Of a stretch of 49,779 nucleotides of DNA, positions 26,952-35,790 are shown in pieces. Source of the stretch: an uncultured Clostridia bacterium. GTDB taxonomy: Bacteria > Bacillota > Clostridia > TANB77 > CAG-508. The notes beneath the pieces are model-generated. The model was not told the origin of the DNA and made no database searches. It worked only from the letters and a program-made list of their open reading frames with translations. The DNA is taken from positions 1 to 49,779 of the forward strand of contig CANRAW010000008.1 in the NCBI GenBank assembly GCA_947628715.1, read 5' to 3'. Every line of letters starts with the position of its first letter. Position 1 is the stretch's first letter. Position numbers and translations under genes: made by a program.

Positions 26952-27172
26952 ATAAACAAAGTTGTTACAAAATGTTTACAAATGTATTACAAAGAAGAAA
27001 ATTGCTGTCGAAAAACGAAATAAAACAATAAAACATATTAAAAAAACAAATAAAAAGCATGAAAAATGGCAAACGAAAAATCTTTTAAAGTATTGAAAAC
27101 AATTGACTTAGGACAATTTTTATGGTATTTTATCATTAACGAAAGAATTATAGCAAAACGGAGGTATAAAAT
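26952..27172 (+). promoter_or_regulatory. Regulatory region of the spo0E-like gene, possible Spo0A box
   Basis: The AT-rich gap contains TGTCGAA at 27006-27012, identical to the core Spo0A box, and TTGACT near 27102 as a possible -35 with a poor -10. AACGGAGG is the ribosome binding site. Evidence for Spo0A control is one short match only. Confidence 0.4.
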
Positions 27173-27313
27173 ATGTTAAATGATAAAATATGTAAAAAAA
27201 GAGAAGAACTTAATAAGAGTATAGAAGACAAAAAAGACTATTCAGAAATTTACAAAATAAGTGTCGAACTAGATAAACTAATAGAAGAATATTATAGAGA
27301 GCAAAAAAAATAA
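27173..27313 (+). CDS. Spo0E-like aspartyl-phosphatase family protein
   Basis: A 46-residue helical-hairpin protein. The helix-1 region (CKKREELNKSI) and especially helix 2 with VELDKLIEEYY match the Spo0E family, whose signature is SQELDxxI; here Ser-Gln is replaced by Ser-Val (ISVELDKLI). Members dephosphorylate Spo0A~P and delay sporulation. The gene has a good AACGGAGG site. A Spo0A-box-like sequence upstream would fit feedback control. With the CotF-type genes it supports a spore-forming or recently spore-forming lineage. The altered SQ position makes activity uncertain. Confidence 0.75.
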   Translation: MLNDKICKKREELNKSIEDKKDYSEIYKISVELDKLIEEYYREQKK

Positions 27314-27329
27314 AAACCCAAACTAAAAA

Positions 27330-27374
27330 AATGTATAATGTATATTAACAAATACACATTATACATTATACATT
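27330..27374 (-). terminator. Terminator between spo0E-like gene and mecA
   Basis: A perfect 14-bp stem AATGTATAATGTAT / ATACATTATACATT. On the minus strand it is followed by seven T, so it mainly serves mecA; the forward gene may use it too. Confidence 0.75.
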
Positions 27375-27390
27375 TAAAGATGGGCCTATA

Positions 27391-28027
27391 TTAAAAATGG
27401 TCTAAACAAGTTTGAATTGCAGAATCTGCAATAATTAATTTTCCATATTCTTTTAGCTTGCTCTCAAAAAGCTCTGAACAATTTACAAAACCGAGCAAAT
27501 TCAGTAAGAGAAGAGCAAATATATTGTAAATTTTTATCAGATATGTTAATATCGCTAATTACAAGATAATATGTAGAATTATACTCGTAAAGATCAAAAG
27601 ATTTAGCAATATCATTAATTTGTCTTTTATTAAGAGTATCTTTTATAAATATACAAAAATCACAGAAAGAATCAAATGAATCGAAAGAATATATATTCTT
27701 CGCAAAATCAAGAGCATGATTCTTTCTTTTTATATGTAACTTTTTAGGTTTTACATTTTCCGTTTTTTCTTTATCTTTATCATGCTTAATCTTCGTAATT
27801 GTTAAAACAAAAGTGCCATTTTTTAGAGCAATAGCCTCAATCATAATTCTGCAATCTTCAGTATGAAAACCAACTTCCTCTTCAGCTTTATTTAATAAAT
27901 CAAGAAAGATACCTTGTGACTCAATAGAATTAGCCATAAAAGTATGACAATCTATATCTCTCTCATTTAGGTCTTCCATGTTTAGTGTAACACGAATTTT
28001 ATCTTCATTTAGTTTTTCAATCTTCAT
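27391..28027 (-). CDS. mecA: Adaptor protein MecA, one +1 recoding site
   Basis: A 211-residue MecA-type adaptor that delivers substrates to ClpC/ClpP. The N-terminal domain begins MKIEKLNEDKIRVTLNMEDL, the family start, followed by a charged linker (residues 85-110) and the C-terminal Clp-binding domain. In the standard code the protein ends soon after CGG at 27491-27493. Reading CGGT as Gly continues to GFVNCSELFESKL, then EYGKLIIADSAI and a stop at 27391; EYGK...A is the usual MecA C-terminus. This site is on the minus strand, showing that the phenomenon follows the reading frame rather than the assembled strand. ATG after GAAAGGAATGAG. Confidence 0.9.
27490..27493 (-). other. +1 recoding site CGGT (mecA, minus strand)
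   Basis: On the minus strand GCT-CGG-TTT in frame. Reading GCT-CGGT-TTT-GTA restores 33 residues of the MecA C-terminal domain ending near EYGKLIIADSAI. Confidence 0.93.
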
Positions 28028-28150
28028 ACATTAACTCATTCCTTTCGAAGTATATATCTATATTATACTACTAAAATTATAAAAAGGAAATAATAAATAT
28101 ATGGAAAAAATAAAAAAAATTAGGAGGGCAAACAAAATTTGCCTAAACAC

Positions 28151-28179
28151 TTGAAAAATCTGTAATATCAATGTATAAT
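28151..28179 (+). promoter_or_regulatory. Promoter of the DUF4321-radC-mre cluster
   Basis: TTGAAA at 28151-28156, a 17-bp spacer and TATAAT at 28174-28179. No equally good promoter is seen further down before 34400. Confidence 0.8.
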
Positions 28180-28210
28180 ATAAACACGAAAATAGAAAGG
28201 AATGATATAT

Positions 28211-28469
28211 ATGGCAACTAAAGACAAAAATGTATGGATTCTATTACTATTTTTGCTTGCAGGAATAGTATTACGGAGGACTAATTGGAGAAATAGCAGG
28301 AGAAATTGATTTCCTATGGTGGTTAGGATATGGACAAACTTTTGGACTTACAGAACCATTAATTTTAGACTTAAAGGTACTTACACTAACCTTTGCATTG
28401 CAATTCAAAATAAATATAGCAAGTATACTTGGAGTTGCAATCGCATTATTTGTTTATAAAAAAACATAG
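28211..28469 (+). CDS. DUF4321 membrane protein, one +1 recoding site
   Basis: An 85-residue membrane protein visible only if CGGA at 28274 is read as Gly; in the standard code the frame stops 12 codons later. The restored protein is MATKDKNVWILLLFLLAGIV, then LGGLIGEIAGEIDFLWWL, and a second membrane helix near the end (INIASILGVAIALFVYK). This is the DUF4321 pattern: two helices with a GGLIGE motif after the first. The gene is typically found just upstream of radC-mreB in Clostridia, as here, and its role is unknown. Start ATG after GAAAGGAATGA. Confidence 0.88.
28274..28277 (+). other. +1 recoding site CGGA (DUF4321 gene)
   Basis: TTA-CGG-AGG in frame. Reading TTA-CGGA-GGA gives VLGGLIGEIAGE, the DUF4321 signature. 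The recoded Gly is residue 22. Confidence 0.93.
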
Positions 28470-28479
28470 AAAAAATATG

Positions 28480-28497
28480 TTAGCTTGGGGGAGCTAA
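28480..28497 (+). other. Small hairpin between DUF4321 gene and radC
   Basis: TTAGCT-TGGGGG-AGCTAA sits just before the radC ribosome binding site (AAAGGAATT). There is no T run, so it is not a terminator; it may affect radC translation or mRNA processing. Confidence 0.4.
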
Positions 28498-28512
28498 AAG
28501 AAAGGAATTAAT

Positions 28513-29202
28513 ATGAGTATAAAAATGAAAGAACTCCCAAGCTCAGAAAGACCGTATGAAAAATTAGAAATATACGGCGCAGACAAGTTATCAAATTCAG
28601 AATTATTGGCAATAATAATAAAAACTGGAACAAAGGAAGAAAGTGCAATAACAATTGCACAGAAAATATTAAAACTAAACAAAGAAAAAAACGTAAACGA
28701 CCTAAGATTTTTACAAAATATTACAATAGAAGAATTATCAAAAATAAAAGGAATAGGAAAAGTAAAAGCAATACAAATAATTGCAGCATCAGAGATAGCA
28801 AAAAGGATGTCAAAGCCAATAGAAATACAAAATATTAAAATTAGTAGTTCACAAGATATAGCTGATTTATTAATTGACGAGCTAAAATACGAAAAAAGAG
28901 AAAAAGCAAAAGTAATACTTCTAAATTCCAAGAATATAATACAAAAAATAATAGACTTATCCTATGGAGGAACAAACTTCGCAATGCTAGAACCAAAAGA
29001 TGTTTTGTATGAAGCAGTAAAAATAAATGCACCAAAAGTAATTGTTGTACATAACCATCCTAGCGGAGATGGAAACCCAAGTACAGAAGATGTAAAAATT
29101 ACAAAAAGACTGATAGATTGTTCAAGAATCCTTGGAATAGAATTTCTAGACCACATAATAATAGCAGAAAATGGATGCGAAAGTATTATGAAATATATAT
29201 AA
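28513..29202 (+). CDS. radC: RadC family protein (JAB-domain, UPF0758)
   Basis: A 229-residue protein with an N-terminal helix-hairpin-helix region (LSKIKGIGKVKAIQI, about residues 78-92) and a C-terminal JAMM/MPN metalloprotease-like domain. The JAMM ligands are visible: a glutamate earlier in the domain, then VVHNHPSGDGNPSTEDV (HxHPSGD-type, written HNHPSG, about residue 178). Length is typical. The old link to DNA repair is doubtful; the biochemical role is unknown. It sits upstream of mreB as in many Bacillota. No in-frame CGG; AGC-GGA and TAC-GGC contain out-of-frame CGG with no effect. Confidence 0.93.
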   Translation: MSIKMKELPSSERPYEKLEIYGADKLSNSELLAIIIKTGTKEESAITIAQKILKLNKEKNVNDLRFLQNITIEELSKIKGIGKVKAIQIIAASEIAKRMSKPIEIQNIKISSSQDIADLLIDELKYEKREKAKVILLNSKNIIQKIIDLSYGGTNFAMLEPKDVLYEAVKINAPKVIVVHNHPSGDGNPSTEDVKITKRLIDCSRILGIEFLDHIIIAENGCESIMKYI

Positions 29203-29252
29203 ACAGAAGAAAAAGTTAAAAAGGCAAAAAATTGCCATAAAACATTATGTAA

Positions 29253-30310
<1,058 letters not shown>

Positions 30311-30323
30311 TTAAGAAAGGAAA

Positions 30324-31139
30324 ATGACTGTGCAAAGAAAAAAAACAGGTGTAATAGGTATAATAATAACAATAGTAATATTATGTTTAGCTGTATTCTT
30401 ATCAAATTTAAAACTAGAAAGCCTTTCATATATAGAAAATGCAGTAAGTACAATAGTTATGCCCATACAAACTGGATATACTTACCTAAAAAATAAAGTA
30501 ACAGGTAATGTAAATTTTTTCACAAATGTAGATAATTTAAAATCTGAAAATGAAAAATTAAAAGAAACAAACAGTGAACTTGAAAAATCCCTAAGAGAAT
30601 TAGAAATAATTAAAGCAGAAAATGAGACATTAAAAGAATATCTTGGATTAAAACAGAAATATACAGATTATCAAACAGTTCCAGCATATATAATAAGTAA
30701 AGATATAAGCAATTATAGTAGCATATTTGTAATAAACATCGGAAAAAACGATGGAGTAGACGTTAACATGACAGTCATATCAGATGCAGGACTTATTGGA
30801 TATATAAAATCTGTAACAGATAATACAGCAAAAGTACAAACAATTATTGATTCTTCTAGTGCAGTAACAGCACATATAAGCACAACAGAAGATAGCATAA
30901 TCTGTAAAGGAAGCCTAGAAGAAGGAACATTAAGAGGAACATATATACCAACTTCTGCTGATATATCAGAAGGAGAAACAGTTGAAACATCTGGGATGGG
31001 TGGAATATACCCTAAGGGAATAAAAATCGGAACAATAAAAGAGATAGAAAAAACAAAAAATGTATTAGATAGATATGCGTTAATTGAACCAGCTGTTAAT
31101 TTTGACAAAGTAGAGACAGTTTTAGTTATAACTAATTAA
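30324..31139 (+). CDS. mreC: Rod shape-determining protein MreC
   Basis: A 271-residue bitopic protein: an N-terminal membrane helix (VIGIIITIVILCLAVFLSNL, about residues 8-27), a coiled coil (about 60-110, rich in Lys/Glu/Leu), then the beta-barrel core with VINIGKNDGVDVNMTVIS and a Gly-rich MGGIYPKGIKIGTI segment. It links MreB with PBP2 and MreD in the elongation complex on the outer face of the membrane. Length is normal. It has no recoding site although its three partners have two, three and two. Start ATG after AAGAAAGGAAA. Confidence 0.95.
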   Translation: MTVQRKKTGVIGIIITIVILCLAVFLSNLKLESLSYIENAVSTIVMPIQTGYTYLKNKVTGNVNFFTNVDNLKSENEKLKETNSELEKSLRELEIIKAENETLKEYLGLKQKYTDYQTVPAYIISKDISNYSSIFVINIGKNDGVDVNMTVISDAGLIGYIKSVTDNTAKVQTIIDSSSAVTAHISTTEDSIICKGSLEEGTLRGTYIPTSADISEGETVETSGMGGIYPKGIKIGTIKEIEKTKNVLDRYALIEPAVNFDKVETVLVITN

Positions 31140-31169
31140 TTAAAAATAGGAGAGATTTTAAAGAAAAAA

Positions 31170-31706
31170 ATGAAAAAAACATTAACCATAATAATATTAT
31201 GTATAGTATTTTTGCTTATATATTTGTTGCAACTAGATTTTTTTAATTGGTTCACAATAGCGGGAGTTAGCCCAAATCTATTTATAATATTTGTTTTATT
31301 TATAGGATTATTTACAGGAAGAAGGATGGGATGTATACTTCGGAGCAATCTTCGGACTAGCAATAGACCTTTTAGGTGGAAATATGGTAGGACAATCAGC
31401 AGTTGCACTAGGTTTTATAGGATTTATTGGCGGATATTTAGATAAAAGTTTATCAAAAGATAGCAAAATAACAGTAATACTTTTAGCAACACGGCTTAAC
31501 AATCTTTTATGAAACATTTGTATATGTATATAGGGCATTAATAATGAAATTTGATATCGAATTAATGATATTCATAAAAATACTTGCAATAGAGGTTGTA
31601 TACAATATACTCTTAACAATAATTTTATATCCAATAATGCAAAAATTTCGGATACAAGATGGAAGATATATTCAAAAATCAGCAAATTCTTACAAGATAC
31701 TTTTAA
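31170..31706 (+). CDS. mreD: Rod shape-determining protein MreD, three +1 recoding sites
   Basis: A small polytopic membrane protein of the elongation complex. Only with CGGA 31341, CGGC 31492 and CGGA 31649 read as Gly does a full 177-residue MreD appear: helices near residues 5-20, 27-45, then GCIL-[G]-AIFGLAIDLLGG with the family Asp, VALGFIGFIGGYL, ILLAT-[G]-LTIFYETFVY, and a last helix IVYNILLTIILYPIMQKF-like segment before [G]-YKMEDIF. In the standard code the gene is in four pieces, of which only the first is over 90 codons. Three sites in 178 codons is the highest density here. The AGGAGAG site is about 15 bases before the ATG, longer than usual. Confidence 0.93.
31341..31344 (+). other. 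+1 recoding site CGGA (mreD, first)
   Basis: CTT-CGG-AGC in frame. Reading CTT-CGGA-GCA gives CILGAIFGLAIDLL, the conserved MreD helix with its Asp. Confidence 0.95.
31492..31495 (+). other. +1 recoding site CGGC (mreD, second)
   Basis: ACA-CGG-CTT in frame. Reading ACA-CGGC-TTA gives LLATGLTIFYETFVY. The only site here whose fourth base is C; a stop would otherwise follow within a few codons. Confidence 0.92.
31649..31652 (+). other. +1 recoding site CGGA (mreD, third)
   Basis: TTT-CGG-ATA in frame. Reading TTT-CGGA-TAC gives QKFGYKMEDIF and a stop at 31704-31706, a typical MreD end. Confidence 0.88.
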
Positions 31707-31726
31707 AGTTAAAGGAATGAAGAAAA

Positions 31727-33846
31727 GTGGAAAGGTATAGAAAGAAAAAAGAACCCAATATAAATTTAAGATATAACACTTTAAGTGCCTTTATATACAT
31801 AGCTGGAATAATACTTTTAATGCAATTATTTAACTTACAGATAATAAACGGCGCATCATATCGAGAAACCTCAAACACTAGACTAACAAGGGAAAGCACA
31901 CTGTATGCCTCTAGAGGTAATATATTAGATAGAAACGGAAACATTTTAGCAACTGTAGATATGACTTTTTCATTAGAAATGTATAAAACAAAACTAGAAA
32001 ATAAGGTCTTAAATGATACAGCATTAGAAATTATAAAAACACTAGAAGCAAATAACGATAGTTATACTGACACATTTCCGATAAAAATAAATCCAATAGA
32101 ATACACATTTACAAACGAAGAAAAGAAAAATAAATGGCTTGCGGGATATAAATTATCTGAAGATACGTCAGCAGAAGAAGCCTTTGAATATTTTAAAAAT
32201 AGATATGAAATAGAAAATGAAGATATAGGAGATATAAGAAAAATACTTGCAATAAGATATAGAATATCTTCAGAAGGATATAGTGCAACAAAATCACTTA
32301 CAATTTCAAACAATATAAGTAGAGCAAGTGCATTAACTTTTACAGAACAAAGTGACAAATATCCAGGAATAACAGTAGGACAAAGCTCAAAAAGAAGTTA
32401 TCCAAATGGAAGACTTGCATCACATATATTAGGAAATATAAATTCAATAACTGCAGAACAATATAAAGAAGAAAAAGACAATGGCTATACTATGAACGAC
32501 ATATATGGACAAACAGGCGTAGAATACGTTTTTGAACCTTATCTAAAAGGGCAAAATGGCATTAGACAGATAGATATGTCCGTAGATGGAGACATAGTAA
32601 ACGAATATATAGAAAAAGAAGCAATTGCAGGTTCAGATGTAGTATTAACAATAGATGCAAACCTACAAAGAATCACAGAAGGAGCACTTGCTGCAACAAT
32701 ATCAGATTTACAAAGTGGAAATTTGCGGTGGAGGTAAATATAGAGACGCAGATGCAGGAGCAATTGTTGTAATGAACGTTAATTCTGGAGAGGTTCTTGC
32801 AATGGCAAGTTTCCCAGACTATGAACCAAGTTCTTATGTTGGAGGAATATCACAAGAAACTTTAAATTTTTATTATGCTGACGAAAATAATAGGCCACTT
32901 GTAAATAGAGCAATAAATGGAGCATATGCACCGGGTTCAACATTTAAAATGGTAACAGCTATTGCAGCTTTGCAAGAAGGAGAAGTAACAACAAAAGAAA
33001 AAGTAAATGATACAGGAGTTTATCCTAGAGGACACAAGCCTGCATGTTGGTATTATAGACAATATAAAAGAGGTCATGGATACTTAGACATAACAGATGC
33101 AATTAAAAAATCATGTAACTTCTTCTTTTACGAAATGGGATACAGAGTTGGAATAGAAAGACTAGATAAGTATGCAACAGCTTTTGGACTTGGACAAAAA
33201 ACAGGAATAGAGATAAGAAGTGAAAGCGCAGGCTCACTTGCGAGCCCAGAATATTTAATGAAAACAAGAAATGAAACATGGACTGTTCGGACAAACACTA
33301 AATGCTTCAATAGGTCAAGGCGATAATAACTTTACACCAATACAGATGGCAAAATATGTAAGCATATTATTAAATGGAGGAAAGCAAGTAAATCCAACAA
33401 TACTAAAGACTATAGTTAATGCAGATGGTACAGAAGTACAAAGAGAAGAAGCAAAGCAAAAAGCAAATGAAAAACTTGGATTAACAGCAAATGAACAACC
33501 AGATATTCCAATTACTGATGAAAACTTAAATGCAGTATTAGAGGGAATGAGAGGAGTTACAAGTGAAAACGGAGGAACTGCTTATTCAATATTTAGAAAC
33601 TTTAATATTGAAATAGGAGGAAAAACAGGTTCAGCACAAACTGGTGTATCTACAAATGCTTGGTTTGTTGGATTTGCACCTTATGATAATCCTGAAATTG
33701 CAATTGCAGTAATAATAGAAAATGGTGGTTCAGGAAGTATGGCTTGTTATCCAGCAAGAGATATAATTGCACAATATTTTGGCATGAACGAAAGCAATGC
33801 AGAAGAAGATGTTAATGCAATACCAAATACAGAAATGGAAAATTAA
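31727..33846 (+). CDS. mrdA: Penicillin-binding protein 2 (elongation transpeptidase), two +1 recoding sites
   Basis: A class B PBP that cross-links peptidoglycan in side-wall growth. 705 residues with CGGT 32726 and CGGA 33288 read as Gly. Order: cytoplasmic tail, one membrane helix (AFIYIAGIILLMQLFNL, about residues 20-38), dimerisation domain with ASRGNILDRNGNILA, an inserted pedestal, then the transpeptidase domain: AYAPGSTFKMV (SxxK), KKSCNFFFYEMG (SxN), and GGKTGSAQ (KTG). The first site gives SGNLGGGKYRDADAGAIVVMN, the second TVGQTLNASIGQGDN, a conserved segment. All three catalytic motifs lie beyond the first site. Start is GTG with AAAGGAATG upstream. Follows mreD by 20 bp. Confidence 0.96.
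32726..32729 (+). other. +1 recoding site CGGT (mrdA, first)
   Basis: TTG-CGG-TGG in frame; TAA would follow after two codons. Reading TTG-CGGT-GGA-GGT gives NLGGGKYRDADAGAIVVMN, the start of the transpeptidase domain. Confidence 0.94.
33288..33291 (+). other. +1 recoding site CGGA (mrdA, second)
   Basis: GTT-CGG-ACA in frame. Reading GTT-CGGA-CAA gives TVGQTLNASIGQGDN, a conserved PBP2 segment between SxN and KTG. Confidence 0.96.
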
Positions 33847-33866
33847 AATAGAAAGGATGTATAAAT

Positions 33867-34299
33867 ATGGCAGAGGGAAAACATAGTAAACACAGTAAAG
33901 AAACAGTAGAAAAGAAGGAATTAGGACTTCATACAATAGATAAACCATTTAGTAGAAAAATTGATGAAACTGTAACAAAAGTATATAATGGCTCATTAAG
34001 ATCAGGAAATAGAATATCATTTGAGGGAACAGTTGTAGTTTTAGGCGATGTAAATGCAGGAGCTGAGATAATTGCAGAGGAGCATATTATAGTGCTTCGG
34101 AACTATTAGAGGACTAGCTCATGCAGGAGCAAAAGGAAATAAAAATGCAATTATCGCAGCAAATTCAATTGAAGCACCACAAATAAGAATTGCAAATATA
34201 ATAAAAGAAATGGAAAAACCTGAAAACATCGAAGAATATAGCTATGAAGAACCTAAAACAAGAGCTTTCGTTGAAAAAGACGAAATTATAATGGAATAA
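33867..34299 (+). CDS. minC: Septum site-determining protein MinC (C-terminal domain form), one +1 recoding site
   Basis: A 143-residue protein whose main part is the MinC C-terminal beta-helix: LRSGNRISFEGTVVVLGDVN, AGAEIIAEEHIIVL-[G]-TIRGLAHAGA, then NAIIAANSIEAPQIRIAN. CGGA at 34098 must be read as Gly to complete it; the recoded residue is a conserved Gly of this fold. The usual N-terminal FtsZ-inhibiting domain is missing; instead there is a short Lys/His/Glu-rich segment (residues 1-35). MinD and MinE genes do not follow. It could act as a reduced division regulator or have another role, and a bactofilin was considered because of the beta-helix, but the HAGA and APQIRIA motifs are MinC-like. 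Confidence 0.85.
34098..34101 (+). other. +1 recoding site CGGA (minC)
   Basis: CTT-CGG-AAC in frame; a TAG follows two codons later. Reading CTT-CGGA-ACT gives IIVLGTIRGLAHAGA, the MinC core motif. Confidence 0.96.
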
Positions 34300-34315
34300 T
34301 AAAAAAATAGTTTTA

Positions 34316-34383
34316 CTTGCAAATAAAATTGAATTTTTGCGTGCGCCGAGCGACGCACGCAAAAATTTAATTTTATTTGCAAG
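34316..34383. terminator. 30-bp stem hairpin between convergent genes
   Basis: Arms of 30 bases pair with a single G-T mismatch around an 8-base loop (CCGAGCGA). The outer half is AT-rich (CTTGCAAATAAAATT), the inner half GC-rich (TTTTTGCGTGCG). It lies between minC and the convergent gene, so it probably ends transcription in both directions. The stem is much longer than other terminators here and has no clear T run. Confidence 0.65.
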
Positions 34384-34399
34384 ATATCTAAGAATTTTC

Positions 34400-34765
34400 T
34401 TATGATAATAATAACAATATAAGTGCAATAAATAGACTTTCGTCTTTTACACCTTCATTATATAAGAAGAAAATAAGAGAAATGAGCAATATATCATCAA
34501 AGTATAACTTAATTCCAAAAATTTCAAAAACAGGTCTATCGTCATTAGAAGAAGCAGAAGATTGAGAACGCTTTGTTTCAAAATCATTTGCTTTTTTATT
34601 ATTCATCCTATATGACTCTTGGGAAGAAGCCTTATTTCTATCCATATCTTCTTTAGAATCTTCTTTTATATCTTTCCTGTAAGTCCTATATCCGTAAGGA
34701 AAAAACGGATAATTATAATTTTGATAATAGCCATAATTTCTTTTAGGGAAAAAGGGATTGACCAT
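34400..34765 (-). CDS. Small Tyr/Pro-rich protein with C-terminal membrane segment
   Basis: A 121-residue protein in three parts: a Tyr/Phe/Pro/Asn-rich N-terminus (MVNPFFPKRNYGYYQNYNYP), a charged Ser/Asn/Lys-rich middle, and a hydrophobic C-terminus with two close hydrophobic stretches (FDDILLISLIFFLYNEG and SLFIALILLLLS). Similar small proteins with this layout occur in Clostridia, often with sporulation genes, but I cannot assign a family. ATG after AGAAAGGAAG. Last gene of a three-gene minus-strand unit. No in-frame CGG. Confidence 0.6.
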   Translation of the reverse strand: MVNPFFPKRNYGYYQNYNYPFFPYGYRTYRKDIKEDSKEDMDRNKASSQESYRMNNKKANDFETKRSQSSASSNDDRPVFEIFGIKLYFDDILLISLIFFLYNEGVKDESLFIALILLLLS

Positions 34766-34817
34766 TTTTATACTTCCTTTCTAAGGAAAAATTAAGCTTG
34801 AAAAAAGCAATTTATGT

Positions 34818-35186
34818 CTATTTCTCAAACTTCCCTCCTGCAGAATTAAACATCTCTAATGCTTTACTCATGCCAAATAATTTTATGTATTGATCGACTT
34901 TTTCCCTTCTACTTTCTTTTAAATATGGCTTCAGAGATTTAAGAAGATTAGCTCTTGGGTCATTATTAGATTTTAGCTTCTCCATAATAGACTTCATTTT
35001 AAGGATAGTCTCGAAATCAATAGAAGAATCATTTCTATTATTATCTGAATCACTTGCAGTTGAATCAGAATTATTTGCATTAGATGCCAAAGAAGACAAT
35101 ATATTTTTCATATCATCAGGTATATTATTTTCATTAATCATACTACTAAACTTCTTGAAAAGTTCAGACATATCCTCATTTTCCAT
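34818..35186 (-). CDS. Small acidic helical protein of unknown function
   Basis: A 122-residue protein without signal peptide. It has an N-terminal helix (MSELFKKFSSMINENNIP), a second (MKNILSSLASNA), a Ser/Asp/Asn-rich linker of about 20 residues, then a C-terminal helical region containing KSLKPYLKESRREKVDQYIKLFGMSKALEMF. The last part is the best conserved-looking stretch. Ribosome binding site TCTGGAGG. It lies between two other small unknown genes and is probably co-transcribed with them. Function unknown. Confidence 0.6.
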   Translation of the reverse strand: MENEDMSELFKKFSSMINENNIPDDMKNILSSLASNANNSDSTASDSDNNRNDSSIDFETILKMKSIMEKLKSNNDPRANLLKSLKPYLKESRREKVDQYIKLFGMSKALEMFNSAGGKFEK

Positions 35187-35216
35187 ATAAACCTCCAGAA
35201 ATGTAATTAAATTTGG

Positions 35217-35357
35217 CTAATTTTTATTCAATTTCTTTAAAATTTCCTCTTTGTCTTTCGCAGAAAGCATTTGCGACATCTTTGCAAGCCCATTTTCTAA
35301 ATCTTTCTTATCCATTTTAGATAAAATTTGCATAAGCTGATTTGCGTCTATATTCAT
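35217..35357 (-). CDS. Very small helical protein of unknown function
   Basis: A 46-residue protein (MNIDANQLMQILSKMDKKDL...) with two amphipathic helices, ending KEEILKKLNKN and TAG. It has a clear ribosome binding site (GAAAGGATTGG, 7 bases from the ATG) and lies 30 bp upstream of the next minus-strand gene, which supports it being real. Short helical proteins of this kind are often found with the acidic protein encoded next to it; no function known. Confidence 0.6.
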   Translation of the reverse strand: MNIDANQLMQILSKMDKKDLENGLAKMSQMLSAKDKEEILKKLNKN

Positions 35358-35720
35358 ATATACCAATCCTTTCAATATAAATGTATATTATATATATACA
35401 CTTGCATAATATGAAAAAGAACAAAAAATGTTACACAAATCCTAGCTTGCCCTAGGTAAAATAAGCGATTGTAATAATATTGAAATGAAAAAGTAAAAGA
35501 AAATTAATATAATATTTTACAAACACAAAAAAGACTATCCGTAAACACAAAAAATACGTATATATATAGATATAAAAAGACCCACTTGCAAAAAAACAAG
35601 AATAATGTAAAATAATTAAGTAAAAAATGTAATATTATGCTACTTTAGATAAAAAGGCACAAAATTCATGAAAAAATTACTTCACATAAAATTTTACATA
35701 AAAAATTTGTGCGAAAAATA
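35358..35720. other. AT-rich intergenic region upstream of the giant surface genes
   Basis: About 360 bases without a gene. It contains the short palindrome-like CCTAGCTTGCCCTAGG at 35443-35458 and an imperfect inverted pair GCACAAAATT (about 35656) and AATTTGTGC (about 35704) next to the promoter, which could be an operator. Nothing else recognised. Confidence 0.45.
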
Positions 35721-35749
35721 TTGAAAAATAGGAAAAAAGCTAGTATAAT
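35721..35749 (+). promoter_or_regulatory. Promoter of the surface protein operon
   Basis: TTGAAA at 35721-35726, a 17-bp spacer and TATAAT at 35744-35749, followed by TAGGAGGG before the ATG at 35791. Confidence 0.8.
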
Positions 35750-35790
35750 ATAAAGTAGATTTATAGAAATTTTTATAGGAGGGTATTTCT

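Noticed and set aside
33867..34299. Bactofilin instead of MinC
   Set aside because: The beta-helix is similar, but the RSGNRISFEG, VVVLGDVN, HAGA and APQIRIA motifs and the position after mrdA are those of the MinC C-terminal domain.
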